A DNA stretch of 23,296 nucleotides, taken from positions 1 through 23,296 of IMG/VR virus record IMGVR_UViG_3300017963_001477; one strand, written 5' to 3'. The stretch is from a virus. Position numbers and translations under genes: made by a program. Position 1 is the first letter of the stretch, and every line of letters begins with the position of its first letter. The notes below the pieces were generated by a model. The model was not told the origin of the DNA. It was given only the letters and a program-made list of their open reading frames with translations, and searched no databases. Shown one piece after another: positions 9,501 through 16,347 of this stretch.

Positions 9501-10049
9501 CTATCCTACTCGTATGCTCGTTTGGTACCGCATATCCGCTGCGCTGCGGTCCTGGTCTAGCAGACTCTTAGGGTTGACGCCATAGGACCCGTACGGGTCC
9601 TGGTACCTCCGCGGGAGTCCGTCTGCTCCCTCGTAGACGAGACGGGCTACATGCTCTGCCCGTACTACCTCTCCCTCGTACTGCTCTCCGTCTACCTCTG
9701 TTACGATCCTGTACCAGATACGGCAGGTAACGTCTGCGAACGTAATAAAGTCTAGCGGAGGCGGTACTACGTCCTCCCGTATCTGTCCTCGTCCCGTTAT
9801 CAGAAAGCCTACAGGCTGTAGCTCCTGGTACGTAGCTATAAGCAGACCGTACGGGTCTGGCTGCTGCGTCCGCCAGCTAGTCTGCGTTAGCGTTACCAGT
9901 CCGTACCAGTCCTGTCTACGCCAGGCGTCTACGTACTCCGCCAGGACCCGCGGAGGACTCCCTACCTCGTAGCGCTCTGGCCTATGCCAGCGCATAGGCT
10001 GGGATGCTCCCTGGCGCTCCCTGGCGCTCCCTGCCGTCCTGTCTGCCAT
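9501..10049 (-). CDS. Unknown protein between tail chaperone and tape measure
   Basis: The 182-residue protein lies between the second tail-chaperone frame and the tape measure gene. I cannot name it with certainty. Its first 25 residues are charged and disordered. After that the pattern VLAEYVDAWRRQDWYGLVTL, then a pair of strands (PVGFLITGRGQI; FADVTCRIWYRIV; EVVRAEHVARLVYE) resembles the helix-then-sheet layout of NTF2-like folds. That comparison is by eye only. The sequence is rich in Tyr, Trp and Arg, and the C-terminus ends in short charged turns. The start is ambiguous: the ATG at 10047-10049 has a modest GGACGG upstream, while M19 (ATG at 9993-9995) follows three CAGGGAGC copies. A structural tail role is inferred only from position. 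Confidence 0.6.
   Translation of the reverse strand: MADRTAGSARERQGASQPMRWHRPERYEVGSPPRVLAEYVDAWRRQDWYGLVTLTQTSWRTQQPDPYGLLIATYQELQPVGFLITGRGQIREDVVPPPLDFITFADVTCRIWYRIVTEVDGEQYEGEVVRAEHVARLVYEGADGLPRRYQDPYGSYGVNPKSLLDQDRSAADMRYQTSIRVG
10011..10030. repeat. 10-bp tandem duplication near a gene start
   Basis: The decamer ctggcgctcc occurs twice in direct tandem, at 10011-10020 and 10021-10030, and a partial third copy flanks it. It lies in the coding start of the unknown gene ending at 9501. A 10-bp unit is not a multiple of three, so gain or loss of a copy would shift the reading frame of the first residues. On the minus strand each copy carries GGGAG, an SD-like sequence. Confidence 0.85.
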
Positions 10050-10108
10050 AGGGCTACCGTCCTATCCTCTCCGCCTGTGCGGATCGTAGCGCCTGCTCTG
10101 GGCTGCTC

Positions 10109-10573
10109 CTAGCCTGCGTTAGTGGGTATGCCTGGTCCTCGTCCCTCTCCTGGCTTTAGCTGCTCTGCGATACGTACCCAGCGCTCCTGTCCCTGCTCTC
10201 CCTCTAGCTGCTCCGTTATCTCTAGTGGGCAGTTATGGCGGAGGGACCAGACCGTAAGGGTCCTGCGCCGTATCCCTAGTACTAGCTCGTTAAAGCGTAG
10301 CTCTGCGGCTGCTCGTACTTTCTCTGGGTCTACGCCTCGCTTGTTACCTCTGGCTGCCTCTCGTACTTCCTGCCTGGCTTTCTCTACCTCCGCCTCTACG
10401 TACTTGCCGTAGCGCATACAGGCGCGGTCTAGGTCTAGCTCTACCCAAGGGTAGTCTATACCCAGCAGGGACGAGGGACGTACGCCTAAGTCCCTGGCGT
10501 CTACGTACAGAGAGTACAGCCGCGGTCTACTCTCTACGAAACACAGACAGCGCAGCGGGACCGTACAGTATCG
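10109..10573 (-). CDS. Tail assembly chaperone, second frame (made by frameshift)
   Basis: This frame is open from 10573, where it is bounded by a stop at 10574-10576, down to a TAG at 10109. It overlaps the end of the upstream chaperone frame. The first ATG (10415-10417) would give only 102 residues, but coding-like sequence continues upstream without any ATG, GTG or TTG (for example SSLLGIDYPWVELDLDRACM), so I read it as the extension of a frameshifted fusion. The frame is +1 relative to the upstream gene. Shifting at TTT-CGT (10536-10541) would join residue 184 of the first frame to 142 residues here, a product of 326 residues. Tail chaperones of the lambda G/GT type are made this way and bind the tape measure protein before tube assembly. 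The C-terminal part is helical and highly charged (YVEAEVEKARQEVREA). Confidence 0.7.
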   Translation of the reverse strand, partial: RYCTVPLRCLCFVESRPRLYSLYVDARDLGVRPSSLLGIDYPWVELDLDRACMRYGKYVEAEVEKARQEVREAARGNKRGVDPEKVRAAAELRFNELVLGIRRRTLTVWSLRHNCPLEITEQLEGEQGQERWVRIAEQLKPGEGRGPGIPTNAG

Positions 10574-11090
10574 CTACGCGGGCTACCTCCTTAAGGTCGT
10601 CTAGAGCTAGTACGGATACGTCTACCTGTCCCTCCGCCAGGTCCTCTCCTGGCATAGCAAACAGAGCAGCGCAGCTATCCCCGTCTATATCGTCCGTCTC
10701 TAGGTCCTCGTCTGTGTAGAAGTCTGGCGGAGCCTGTACCGCACAGTTTACCGCTATGCTCCGCATAGCCTGTACGCTCTCCGCTAGTACCTCGTGCTCT
10801 AGGTGCGTCTCCTGCGGTCCTCCCGCTCGTATCATGCTGGCTATACGCTCTGCCAGCGGAGCGGGTAGCTCTCCGTCTGTCGCCATACCCAGCAGGTCTA
10901 CCCTCCGTAGCAGCAGGTTAGTAGCAGCCCGCGGGAGCCAGCAGACTACTACGCTGGGTCCCGTTTGGGCTAGCAGCGTATCTGCGTTAGCGGTAAACCG
11001 CTCCCGCTTCTGTAGTAGCGTTAGCTCCTGCTCCGCGTCCTGCTTCTGCTTGGCTGGCTGGCGCTTTCTAGGCGTCCGCTTTCTGGCCAT
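10527..11090 (-). CDS. Tail assembly chaperone, first frame (lambda gpG-like role)
   Basis: The 187-residue protein sits between the major tail protein and the tape measure, the invariant place of the tail assembly chaperone. It has a basic N-terminal tail (KRTPRKRQPAKQKQ), a helical middle, an acidic patch (FYTDEDLETDDIDGD) and a helical C-terminus (DDLKEVARVAILYG). The ATG is supported by AGGAG nine bases upstream. Its last codons read GTG TTT CGT AGA GAG TAG, and the second frame overlaps it by 47 bases, as expected if a fraction of ribosomes shift forward before the stop. The role is assigned from position and the two-frame layout, not from a recognised domain. A strong hairpin (11121-11151) separates it from the major tail gene. 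Confidence 0.75.
   Translation of the reverse strand: MARKRTPRKRQPAKQKQDAEQELTLLQKRERFTANADTLLAQTGPSVVVCWLPRAATNLLLRRVDLLGMATDGELPAPLAERIASMIRAGGPQETHLEHEVLAESVQAMRSIAVNCAVQAPPDFYTDEDLETDDIDGDSCAALFAMPGEDLAEGQVDVSVLALDDLKEVARVAILYGPAALSVFRRE
10535..10544 (-). promoter_or_regulatory. Candidate +1 frameshift site, GTG TTT CGT A
   Basis: Near the end of the first chaperone frame the message reads GUG UUU CGU AGA GAG UAG. A tRNA-Phe paired to UUU can re-pair with the overlapping UUC, which moves the ribosome forward one base into the frame that continues to 10109. UUU-CGU is the core of the +1 site known from influenza A PA-X (UCC UUU CGU). The frame relationship is read directly from the sequence; use of this exact site is inference. 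A second possibility is the CCC-G at 10556-10559. Confidence 0.55.
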
Positions 11091-11120
11091 TCTGTTACGC
11101 TCCTATGCGTCTAGTACGAG

Positions 11121-11151
11121 CAGGGAGCAGCCAGACTACGGCTGCTCCCTG
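11121..11151 (-). terminator. 12-bp hairpin after the major tail gene, no T-tract
   Basis: Arms 11121-11132 (CAGGGAGCAGCC) and 11140-11151 (GGCTGCTCCCTG) pair perfectly around a 7-base loop. It lies 49 bases past the major tail stop codon and 31 bases before the chaperone start. No T-run follows on the minus strand, so it may be a 3' end stabiliser, an RNA-processing signal or a partial, factor-assisted terminator that lets the tail tube gene be expressed more than the chaperone. Confidence 0.65.
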
Positions 11152-11199
11152 TAGGTCCCTGTCTGGCAGGTCTGCTATATGCTGCTGTACCGCTCTGGC

Positions 11200-11784
11200 C
11201 TACGAGCTAGTATACGGGTCTGCGTCTGGCCAGCTAGCGGGTATGTCCGTAGCCGTCTCGTGATTAAGGACCCTAAAGATAGGGCTACCTGTGTAGGGTC
11301 CGCCCAGCGCTCGTCCGCTCCAATTTATAGGCTTAAAGCTATTGTACGCAAAGGCTCCGCCAGGACCGCTCGTAACCTTTGCCTTAAAGACTTGACAGTG
11401 AGTATCCCCGCCTGTCTCAGAGTCTATAGCCTTGCCTATAAAGCCAAACCAGGGTACCTCGTTATCCCCGGTAAAGTCCCAGTAGCTTACCTCGTTAGGC
11501 GTGCTGCCGCTATCGCTAGCCGTCCCGCCTAGCAGTACCTCTAGTACAGGGAGAGACAGACCCGTAGACGCCTCTAGCGTCCACTCCGCGCCGTTGGGTA
11601 GCGCGTGCTGCGTTACTATTACGTCGTCTCCCTCTGCGATAACCTCGCTAAAGGTCCCGCTTACCTCCATTGTAGCAGCCGCGGGCATATCTACTCCGCT
11701 ACCGTACGTAGGAGTAGATAGGTCCGTTATCGGATATACCTGTACGTCCCGCAGACCTACTGCGTAGATCGTATCTACCGCCAT
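11200..11784 (-). CDS. Major tail (tube) protein
   Basis: This 194-residue, largely beta protein precedes the tail chaperone and follows the terminator-glycosyltransferase group, the place of the tail tube subunit. The sequence fits: an N-terminal strand set (DTIYAVGLRDVQVYPI), a Ser/Thr/Gly-rich core (TMEVSGTFSEVIAEGDDVIV), a Gly-rich turn (GLSLPVLEVLLGGTASDSG) and a late strand pair (WFGFIGKAID; HCQVFKAKVTSG). It is preceded by the same 17-base ribosome-binding module as the capsid and decoration genes, which implies high expression, and is followed by a strong hairpin. Length is typical of short tube proteins without an added Ig domain. I see no specific family signature; the call rests on order, size, fold type and expression signals. 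Confidence 0.8.
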   Translation of the reverse strand: MAVDTIYAVGLRDVQVYPITDLSTPTYGSGVDMPAAATMEVSGTFSEVIAEGDDVIVTQHALPNGAEWTLEASTGLSLPVLEVLLGGTASDSGSTPNEVSYWDFTGDNEVPWFGFIGKAIDSETGGDTHCQVFKAKVTSGPGGAFAYNSFKPINWSGRALGGPYTGSPIFRVLNHETATDIPASWPDADPYTSS

Positions 11785-11788
11785 GCTA

Positions 11789-11805
11789 GTAACCTCCCTG
11801 GTTAG
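11789..11805 (-). promoter_or_regulatory. Conserved RBS module, major tail gene copy
   Basis: The minus strand reads CTAACCAGGGAGGTTAC, identical over 17 bases to the copies before the capsid and decoration genes. It holds the SD GGAGG eight bases from the ATG. TAACC and GGTTA can pair to put AGGGA in a 5-base loop. Confidence 0.85.
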
Positions 11806-11848
11806 TTGTATCCTGGTTAGCTAGCCTGTCTCGCAGGTCCGCGTACCG

Positions 11849-12304
11849 CTACTGCCGTTCCTTACTACGGCTAAAGTCCGCTACCGCCTGGCTGAGTATA
11901 CCATTATCTAGCCGTATACCGCTACGGCTAAGGTCCCTGCTACCTGTCTCTGGCTCTAGTATTACCCGCGTCTCTACTATCTCCGCGGCTGCTGGGTCTA
12001 CGTAGTGTAGTACGAGTAGTCCCCGCTGCTTTAGCGTAGGCTCGTAGCGGTATAGCAGCCGCTTACATTGCGGGCTACCTATCTCTACCTGCGTCTGGCG
12101 CAGAGCCTCGTAGGCGTCTAGTAGCTCCCGCCAGTCCTGCGGTACGTCCTCCGCGGAGGATCGTAGGCGCTCTAGCTGCTGCTCGTCTAGGAGCGCTCCT
12201 GGTACGCGGAGGACCTTACCTAGCAGGGTACCGCTGTCTGGCCGTATCTCTACAGCCTCGTACTCCCGTATACCCTTGCGGCGCAGGTCCTCCCGCCTAC
12301 CCAT
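11849..12304 (-). CDS. Unknown tail-module protein, 151 residues
   Basis: I do not recognise this protein. The N-terminus is basic (MGRREDLRRKGIREYEAV). Residues about 40-75 are helical and charged (DEQQLERLRSSAEDVPQDWRE), and a strand pair lies near residues 95-115 (RGLLVLHYVDP; AEIVETRVILE). The C-terminus is polar (SRSKERQ). It starts at an ATG with AAGGA nine bases upstream and lies five bases after the preceding small gene, so the pair is probably translated together just before the major tail gene. The small size and location suggest an accessory structural or assembly role, for example near the head-tail joint. Nothing in it shows an enzyme active site. Confidence 0.65.
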   Translation of the reverse strand: MGRREDLRRKGIREYEAVEIRPDSGTLLGKVLRVPGALLDEQQLERLRSSAEDVPQDWRELLDAYEALRQTQVEIGSPQCKRLLYRYEPTLKQRGLLVLHYVDPAAAEIVETRVILEPETGSRDLSRSGIRLDNGILSQAVADFSRSKERQ

Positions 12305-12309
12305 AGCGG

Positions 12310-12591
12310 CTAGTCCTTAGCCTTGTCCCCGTCCCGCTGCTGCTTCTGTCTCCGCTCTCGTCCCTGGCTCCCTCCCTCCGCTGCTCTCGTCTCTGGCGTA
12401 GTAGCCGCAGCCTGCGTCTGCTTTAGCTGCGCTAGCTTCCGTCCTGGTCCCAGCGCCTTACTGATAGGTCCTAGGTCCTCGTCCGCTATCTCTACTACCT
12501 GTCCTGGTACTAGTACGTACTCCTGCGTTAGACCCTCTGCGGTACCTATCCGCCAGGCTCTACCTGCCTCGTACCTAGCTTTATGCGGCAT
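12310..12591 (-). CDS. Unknown small basic protein, 93 residues
   Basis: The protein has two halves. Residues 1-50 hold a small beta pattern (AWRIGTAEGLTQEYVLVPGQVVEIADEDL) of the kind seen in short phage capsid-associated or joining proteins. Residues 55-93 are rich in Gln, Lys, Arg, Glu and Asp (RERRQKQQRDGDKAKD) and should be disordered. Its start overlaps the end of the glycosyltransferase by 11 bases. It is one of only four genes carrying the TAACC-AGGGA-GGTTA ribosome-binding module, here inside the glycosyltransferase coding sequence, so it may be made in quantity. A minor virion protein is a reasonable guess from expression signal and place; function is unknown. Confidence 0.65.
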   Translation of the reverse strand: MPHKARYEAGRAWRIGTAEGLTQEYVLVPGQVVEIADEDLGPISKALGPGRKLAQLKQTQAAATTPETRAAEGGSQGRERRQKQQRDGDKAKD

Positions 12592-13774
12592 GCTGTCTAA
12601 CCTCCCTGGTTATAGCTAGTGTCTCGTCTGCTACGTCCTGCCAGGTCCTCTGCTTTAGGTACTCCCTGGCGCTCCTGCCAAACGCTAGAGCCTGCCCGTA
12701 ATGATCGTAGACCCAGCGCATAGCCTCTACTAGCTGCTGCTCGTCTGGCTCCTGATACCTCCCGCAGTATCCCCATATCTTAAAGAAAGCTCTACCGCCA
12801 GTACTGCTGTCTATGGGTAGCGCCCAGCGCTTAGCGTCCTCTAGTCCTGTATGCGTAGTACTGATAACGGGCAGACCCGTAGCCGCTGCCTCCCGCGGAG
12901 GTAGCCCGTATCCCTCTCCGCGGCTAGGCCATAAGAAGCAGTCCGCAGCCTCGTATAGCCTCTGTATGCTCTCCCTCCGCCAGGACCCGCGGAGTACGAG
13001 GACGTTAGGCGCTGCCTCCCTGTCTACGTACCATGCGTACGGAGCGCCTGCGTAGCTGTGTCTATGGTCTGGCGTCCGCCTATCCATAAACGGACTCTGG
13101 CCGCGTGTCTTTAGTACGAGCCAGGCTGTAGGATCGTTAGCCCATAGCTGCCCGAACGCAGATAGCGCCAGGTCAAAGGCTTTGCGGTACGTTAGCTCTC
13201 CTAGCATAAGGTAGATAAACGGACGGGTACCCGCTCGTATGGCTGGTATCCTGCTCGTCCTATCGTAGTACGGGTACGTATCCGTATCTACTGCCAGCGG
13301 TACCCTGCGTACGTCCTGGCAGCCAGCCTCCCGCATTAGCTCTACGTTACTACTGTTAGGGACTATGACGGTCTGCGCTGTCCGCAGCATAGGGAGCCAG
13401 GCAAAGTCCCCGCTACTGGGTAGCTCGTCCGTCTCCCACATAGTAAAGCCTACCCTACGCTCCGCGCCGTCCCATACCCAGCGCTCCGCCAGGTCTAGGT
13501 TAAGCCTACAGACTCCCTCCCTGGTTACGGGTCCGTTATCTGCTCTGCGCTCCGCGGGTATTAGCTCCCGCTCGTCCAGGTAGCGCTTAAACTTGTGGCG
13601 CTTACTGCGGTAGGTTATGGGTCCCTCTCGTAGCCGCATTCTGTCTATCATAGGCAGCGGCTCTACATGCTCTACGCTCGTCCCGCTCTCCCGTATGGCG
13701 TCCGCTATCCCTTGTCTAAAGGTCCCGTACCCGCTGCTGCGTTCCTCCCTACTGTACCCTACCTCGTACCGCAT
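12581..13774 (-). CDS. GT-B glycosyltransferase (GT4-like) in the tail module
   Basis: The 397-residue protein transfers a sugar from an activated donor. The C-terminal half has the GT4-type signature EGYGLPPRE at residues 287-295, an EX7E motif that binds the donor nucleotide sugar. It also has FIYLMLGELTYRKAFDLALSAF at about 186-207, with the Arg-Lys of the donor phosphate site, and YEAADCFLWPSRGEG before the EX7E. The N-terminal half carries TMWETDELP and VIVPNSSNVELMREAGCQ, typical acceptor-side elements of single-domain phage and bacterial GT-B enzymes. No signal or membrane segment is visible, so it acts in the cytoplasm. It lies between the tail terminator and the small gene before the major tail gene, overlapping that gene by 11 bases. 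The start has GGGAGG upstream. A virion protein or a cell-surface glycan could be the acceptor; the sequence does not say. Confidence 0.9.
   Translation of the reverse strand: MRYEVGYSREERSSGYGTFRQGIADAIRESGTSVEHVEPLPMIDRMRLREGPITYRSKRHKFKRYLDERELIPAERRADNGPVTREGVCRLNLDLAERWVWDGAERRVGFTMWETDELPSSGDFAWLPMLRTAQTVIVPNSSNVELMREAGCQDVRRVPLAVDTDTYPYYDRTSRIPAIRAGTRPFIYLMLGELTYRKAFDLALSAFGQLWANDPTAWLVLKTRGQSPFMDRRTPDHRHSYAGAPYAWYVDREAAPNVLVLRGSWRRESIQRLYEAADCFLWPSRGEGYGLPPREAAATGLPVISTTHTGLEDAKRWALPIDSSTGGRAFFKIWGYCGRYQEPDEQQLVEAMRWVYDHYGQALAFGRSAREYLKQRTWQDVADETLAITREVRQHAA
12598..12613 (-). promoter_or_regulatory. Conserved RBS module variant, inside glycosyltransferase gene
   Basis: The minus strand reads ATAACCAGGGAGGTTA, matching the shared module except at its outer bases. 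The 5-bp TAACC/GGTTA inverted repeat and the AGGGA loop are kept even though this copy must also encode the end of the glycosyltransferase. GGAGG lies nine bases before the ATG. Confidence 0.75.
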
Positions 13775-13790
13775 ACCGCCTCCCGCTCCG

Positions 13791-14285
13791 TTACGGAGTC
13801 CCGCCTAGGCCAGCGTATGTAGCCGCCTCTACGCTAGCGCCTCTCTTACCCTGTCCCGCAGGTATACTATCATCGTACAGGCTCGTAAGGTCCGTAGAAT
13901 GCTCTACCTTGTACTGCTTACCGCCAGCAGTAAGGTACGTACCCTCTCCGTTAGCTCCCATTAGCAGGACGTAGATACGGTCTAGCATAGCCCGCGTATT
14001 GACGTACCCGCTACGCTCGTAGCATCGTATCTCTACTACTACCTGTAGCTGCTTTAGACCTGGCGTAGTACGGCTCTGGGTAGCTACGGTATAGCATGGC
14101 TGTAGCCTGCTTACGTTGGCGGAGGTAGCGTACGCGGCTGGCGTATCCTCTGGGTTTATAGGATGCTTGTCTGCGTACCCTGCTCCTAGCTTGTCTATCT
14201 GGTAGCCGCCTCCCGTAGCCAGAGCGGTTAGCGTACCGTCTGCCTGTAGCAGCGTAAAGATAGCGCCTGCCAGGTCTGCCGCCAT
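13791..14285 (-). CDS. Tail terminator-like protein
   Basis: At 164 residues and directly after the gp10-like gene, this fits the tail terminator (tail completion) subunit, which forms a hexamer ending the tail tube and joins it to the head. The N-terminus has the expected helix (MAADLAGAIFTLLQADGTLTAL), then residues about 78-92 form a strong strand (LKQLQVVVEIRCYER), then a helix (NTRAMLDRIYVLLMG) and a last strand (KQYKVEHSTDLTSLYD). This strand-helix-strand order is that of gpU-like/DUF3168-like proteins. The ATG has GAGGT about six bases upstream. It is 16 bases from the glycosyltransferase start. The match is by layout and position, not by an invariant motif. Confidence 0.65.
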   Translation of the reverse strand: MAADLAGAIFTLLQADGTLTALATGGGYQIDKLGAGYADKHPINPEDTPAAYATSANVSRLQPCYTVATQSRTTPGLKQLQVVVEIRCYERSGYVNTRAMLDRIYVLLMGANGEGTYLTAGGKQYKVEHSTDLTSLYDDSIPAGQGKRGASVEAATYAGLGGTP

Positions 14286-14301
14286 GCGTCTACCTCGTCT
14301 C

Positions 14302-14703
14302 CTAGCCTACGGCTGCGGCTACGGTACTAGCCAGGTTAGCCCGCAGCATGGCTCCTACCTTGCCCTTGTATATCTCGTGTACCCGCCAGACTATGCCCCA
14401 GCGTCCTCCGTACCGTACCTCTAGGTAGATACCGTAGTATATGTTATCGCCGTGCTTAAGCGCCGCGTAGTACCGCTTACCGTCCCCAGACCCGTAGGCT
14501 CCGTAGTAGCCCTTTAGGTACTTCCTGGCGTCTCCTGTGCGGTCCCGCCAGGGAGCGTGCTGCTTGGCGTAGCTTTCCATATCCGCGGCTAGCTGGCGCA
14601 GCGTCTCTAGGATCGTATCTCGTATGTCCTCGTCTAGCTTACGCAGCGTAACGATAGACCGCGTAGGCGGATCGTTTTTGTACGTTACCTTACCGCGTAG
14701 CAT
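14302..14703 (-). CDS. HK97 gp10-like connector/tail completion protein
   Basis: The 133-residue protein shows the HK97 gp10 pattern. A long helix comes first (IRDTILETLRQLAADMESYAKQHAP). It is followed by the conserved APWRDRTGDARKYL and then a YYGIYLEVRYGG strand-turn near residues 93-105. The C-terminal helix is KGKVGAMLRANLASTVAAA. Members of this family sit between head and tail genes and are thought to help join the tail to the head. It starts at an ATG with AGGGGA upstream, 10 bases after the stopper-like gene, and is followed by the tail terminator after 16 bases, in the usual order. Nothing is missing in the core. Confidence 0.85.
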   Translation of the reverse strand: MLRGKVTYKNDPPTRSIVTLRKLDEDIRDTILETLRQLAADMESYAKQHAPWRDRTGDARKYLKGYYGAYGSGDGKRYYAALKHGDNIYYGIYLEVRYGGRWGIVWRVHEIYKGKVGAMLRANLASTVAAAVG

Positions 14704-14713
14704 GATAGGTCCC

Positions 14714-15037
14714 CTAGTAGTCTACTATCTCCGCCCAGCCTACCCGCTCTAGTCCTCTGGCTACAGGATGCACTAGGACTACCCTGTACTCTACTACGTT
14801 ACCGTCCTCGTCTGCCAGCCCAAAGGTATAGCCTCGCTTTATGTCCGCGTCCGCCTCTAGCAGTAGCTTTACCAGCGTCTCTCCGCGGACGCCAGCTATA
14901 CCAGGTATGTCTACTCCCGTAGTCTGCTTGTCTAGCGCTATGGTCTGCGCGTCTAGCTCCGTCCCGTCCTCTGCCACAAACACTACAGACGTATCTAGCC
15001 GTACTGCCAGGCGCTCTGCTGGTCTGCCTCTAGGCAT
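14714..15037 (-). CDS. Probable head-tail stopper (joining) protein
   Basis: The small beta-rich protein (107 residues) lies between the adaptor region and the gp10-like gene, where the head completion or stopper protein is normally found. It contains short strands such as TSVVFVAEDG, TLVKLLLEADAD and NVVEYRVVLVHPV, which suits a small barrel. No diagnostic motif is visible. The ATG at 15035-15037 lacks a good SD and comes three bases after the stop of the preceding gene, so it is likely translated by ribosomes that reinitiate. The stopper call comes from size, composition and gene order. Confidence 0.55.
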   Translation of the reverse strand: MPRGRPAERLAVRLDTSVVFVAEDGTELDAQTIALDKQTTGVDIPGIAGVRGETLVKLLLEADADIKRGYTFGLADEDGNVVEYRVVLVHPVARGLERVGWAEIVDY

Positions 15038-15040
15038 AGT

Positions 15041-15751
15041 CTATACCCATACAATCCCAAACGAGCCAGATACTCTACCCTCTCCGCTGTCTACCTTAGC
15101 CCGTATCTCTATGTCTGTCCCCGTCTCTAGCTCTATGGCTGGGACTATGGGTAGTACTAGCTGGCTGTCTACCTCGTACCTATCTCGTAGCGCCAGCGTC
15201 CCGCCAGGCGGACGTACCCATAGCTCCGCGGTTACTACCTTTAGGCTGGCTGGCGTTAACGTTATGTGCGTTAGTAGTATCTCGTTTGTATCCGCTCGCA
15301 GGATCGTAGGAGCAGGGACACAGTACGCTAATTGCATCGTACTATTATCCCCTACTGCTATGTAGGCTACCGTATCGCTACCTATCTTGGCGGAGATAGC
15401 GCCTGCGTTAGTACCTCCGCTGCCTGCTGTCAGGACCCGCAGGCGGTTTATCCGCAGGTACTCGTTATCTAGGTCTACTGGCGTCTGTCCCTCTAGCTCC
15501 GCTACCTCCGTTAGCTCTGGGTACCCGTCCGCGGCTGCTCCTACTCCCCAGACCTGTACGGTCCTGGCTCCCGTACCCGCGTCCTTATCATCGTCCCCAG
15601 ACCCGCTAACGATACTGCTAGCGCCAGCGCTCGTAGCGTACGGTATGAGCGCTCCCGCAGCCCAGACCGTCTCTAGAGTAGTCCCTACGGCTGCGTTATC
15701 TCCGTACTTTCTCTCGTGCTTACCCGTCCGCATACCCTGGTAAAACGGCAT
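15041..15751 (-). CDS. Virion-associated beta-sandwich protein
   Basis: This 236-residue protein begins with MRTGKHERKYGDNAAVGTTL, continues with ETVWAAG, and later has GTGARTVQVWG, NEYLRINRLRVLTAGSGGT and RADTNEILLTHITL. I recognise this run of motifs from structural proteins of many environmental phages, where it is usually called a hypothetical virion protein. It is almost all beta, rich in Gly, Ala, Thr and Ser, and lacks helices, fitting a capsid-surface or neck component rather than an enzyme. Its ATG overlaps the stop of the head-tail adaptor (TAATG), so the two are translationally coupled, and the stopper-like gene follows after three bases. The exact place in the virion is inferred. 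Confidence 0.7.
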   Translation of the reverse strand: MPFYQGMRTGKHERKYGDNAAVGTTLETVWAAGALIPYATSAGASSIVSGSGDDDKDAGTGARTVQVWGVGAAADGYPELTEVAELEGQTPVDLDNEYLRINRLRVLTAGSGGTNAGAISAKIGSDTVAYIAVGDNSTMQLAYCVPAPTILRADTNEILLTHITLTPASLKVVTAELWVRPPGGTLALRDRYEVDSQLVLPIVPAIELETGTDIEIRAKVDSGEGRVSGSFGIVWV

Positions 15752-16326
15752 TAGGTTAGCCTCTCCCTAGGCTCGTACGGGTCTACTACGGGAGCGTAGA
15801 CCTGGCTTAGCCATTCTGATACGCTCCTAGGCGTCCCCGTCTGTAGGTTAGACGCCAGCGTAGTAGACCTGCGGTACTGGGTAGGTCCCGCGGCTACGCC
15901 AGGAGAGACGATAGGAGCGCTCCCGTAGTCTCCGCCAGTCTCTACCCGTACCAGTAGCTTGTTAGCTTCCTTGGCGTACTGGTCTGCTAGCGCCTGCCAG
16001 TCAGGACCCGTACGGTATTGCCAGGACTCCGTTAGTACCTGCTCTCGTAGTAGCTCGTCTCCCGTACGAGGTACGTACCGCAGGACCGCCAGACGAGCAG
16101 CGCAGACTAGCTGCGTACCTGCTCGCAGGTTATAGCTCGTATCGTTCTCTGTCCCTAGGATCGTAGCGTACGTGGCTATACGAGCCTTTACGATAGACTC
16201 TGCCGCAGGCAGGTACGGGAGCAGGTCTACCGTATCGTTAGGCAGGTCCGTAGAGTCTACGCCTAGCAGGTCCCGTATAGCGCTGTAGTCCTCTGGCTCC
16301 GTTAGGATAGCCGCGGTAAATGCCAT
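15751..16326 (-). CDS. Head-tail adaptor (gp6-like) protein
   Basis: The 191-residue helical protein follows the capsid module and has the layout of the HK97 gp6-type adaptor that binds beneath the portal. An N-terminal helix-turn (EDYSAIRDLLGVDSTDLPND) is followed by a helix (LPYLPAAESIVKARIATYATI) and a second long helix (RAGTQLVCAARLAVLRYV). Later come ADQYAKEANKLLVRVETG and a Tyr/Ser-rich C-terminus. The start of such adaptors often reads as a short 'x-DYSAIRxLLG' segment, as here. It lies 21 bases from the upstream CxxC gene and its stop codon overlaps the next ATG. I am fairly sure of the connector role, less sure of the precise family. Confidence 0.7.
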   Translation of the reverse strand: MAFTAAILTEPEDYSAIRDLLGVDSTDLPNDTVDLLPYLPAAESIVKARIATYATILGTENDTSYNLRAGTQLVCAARLAVLRYVPRTGDELLREQVLTESWQYRTGPDWQALADQYAKEANKLLVRVETGGDYGSAPIVSPGVAAGPTQYRRSTTLASNLQTGTPRSVSEWLSQVYAPVVDPYEPRERLT

Positions 16327-16347
16327 AGCCTGCGCTCCTGCTTAGGA

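Noticed and set aside
10109-10573. -1 frameshift for the tail chaperone, the common lambda-like type
   Set aside because: The downstream frame is +1 (or -2) relative to the first, not -1, and no X-XXY-YYZ heptamer is seen in the overlap.
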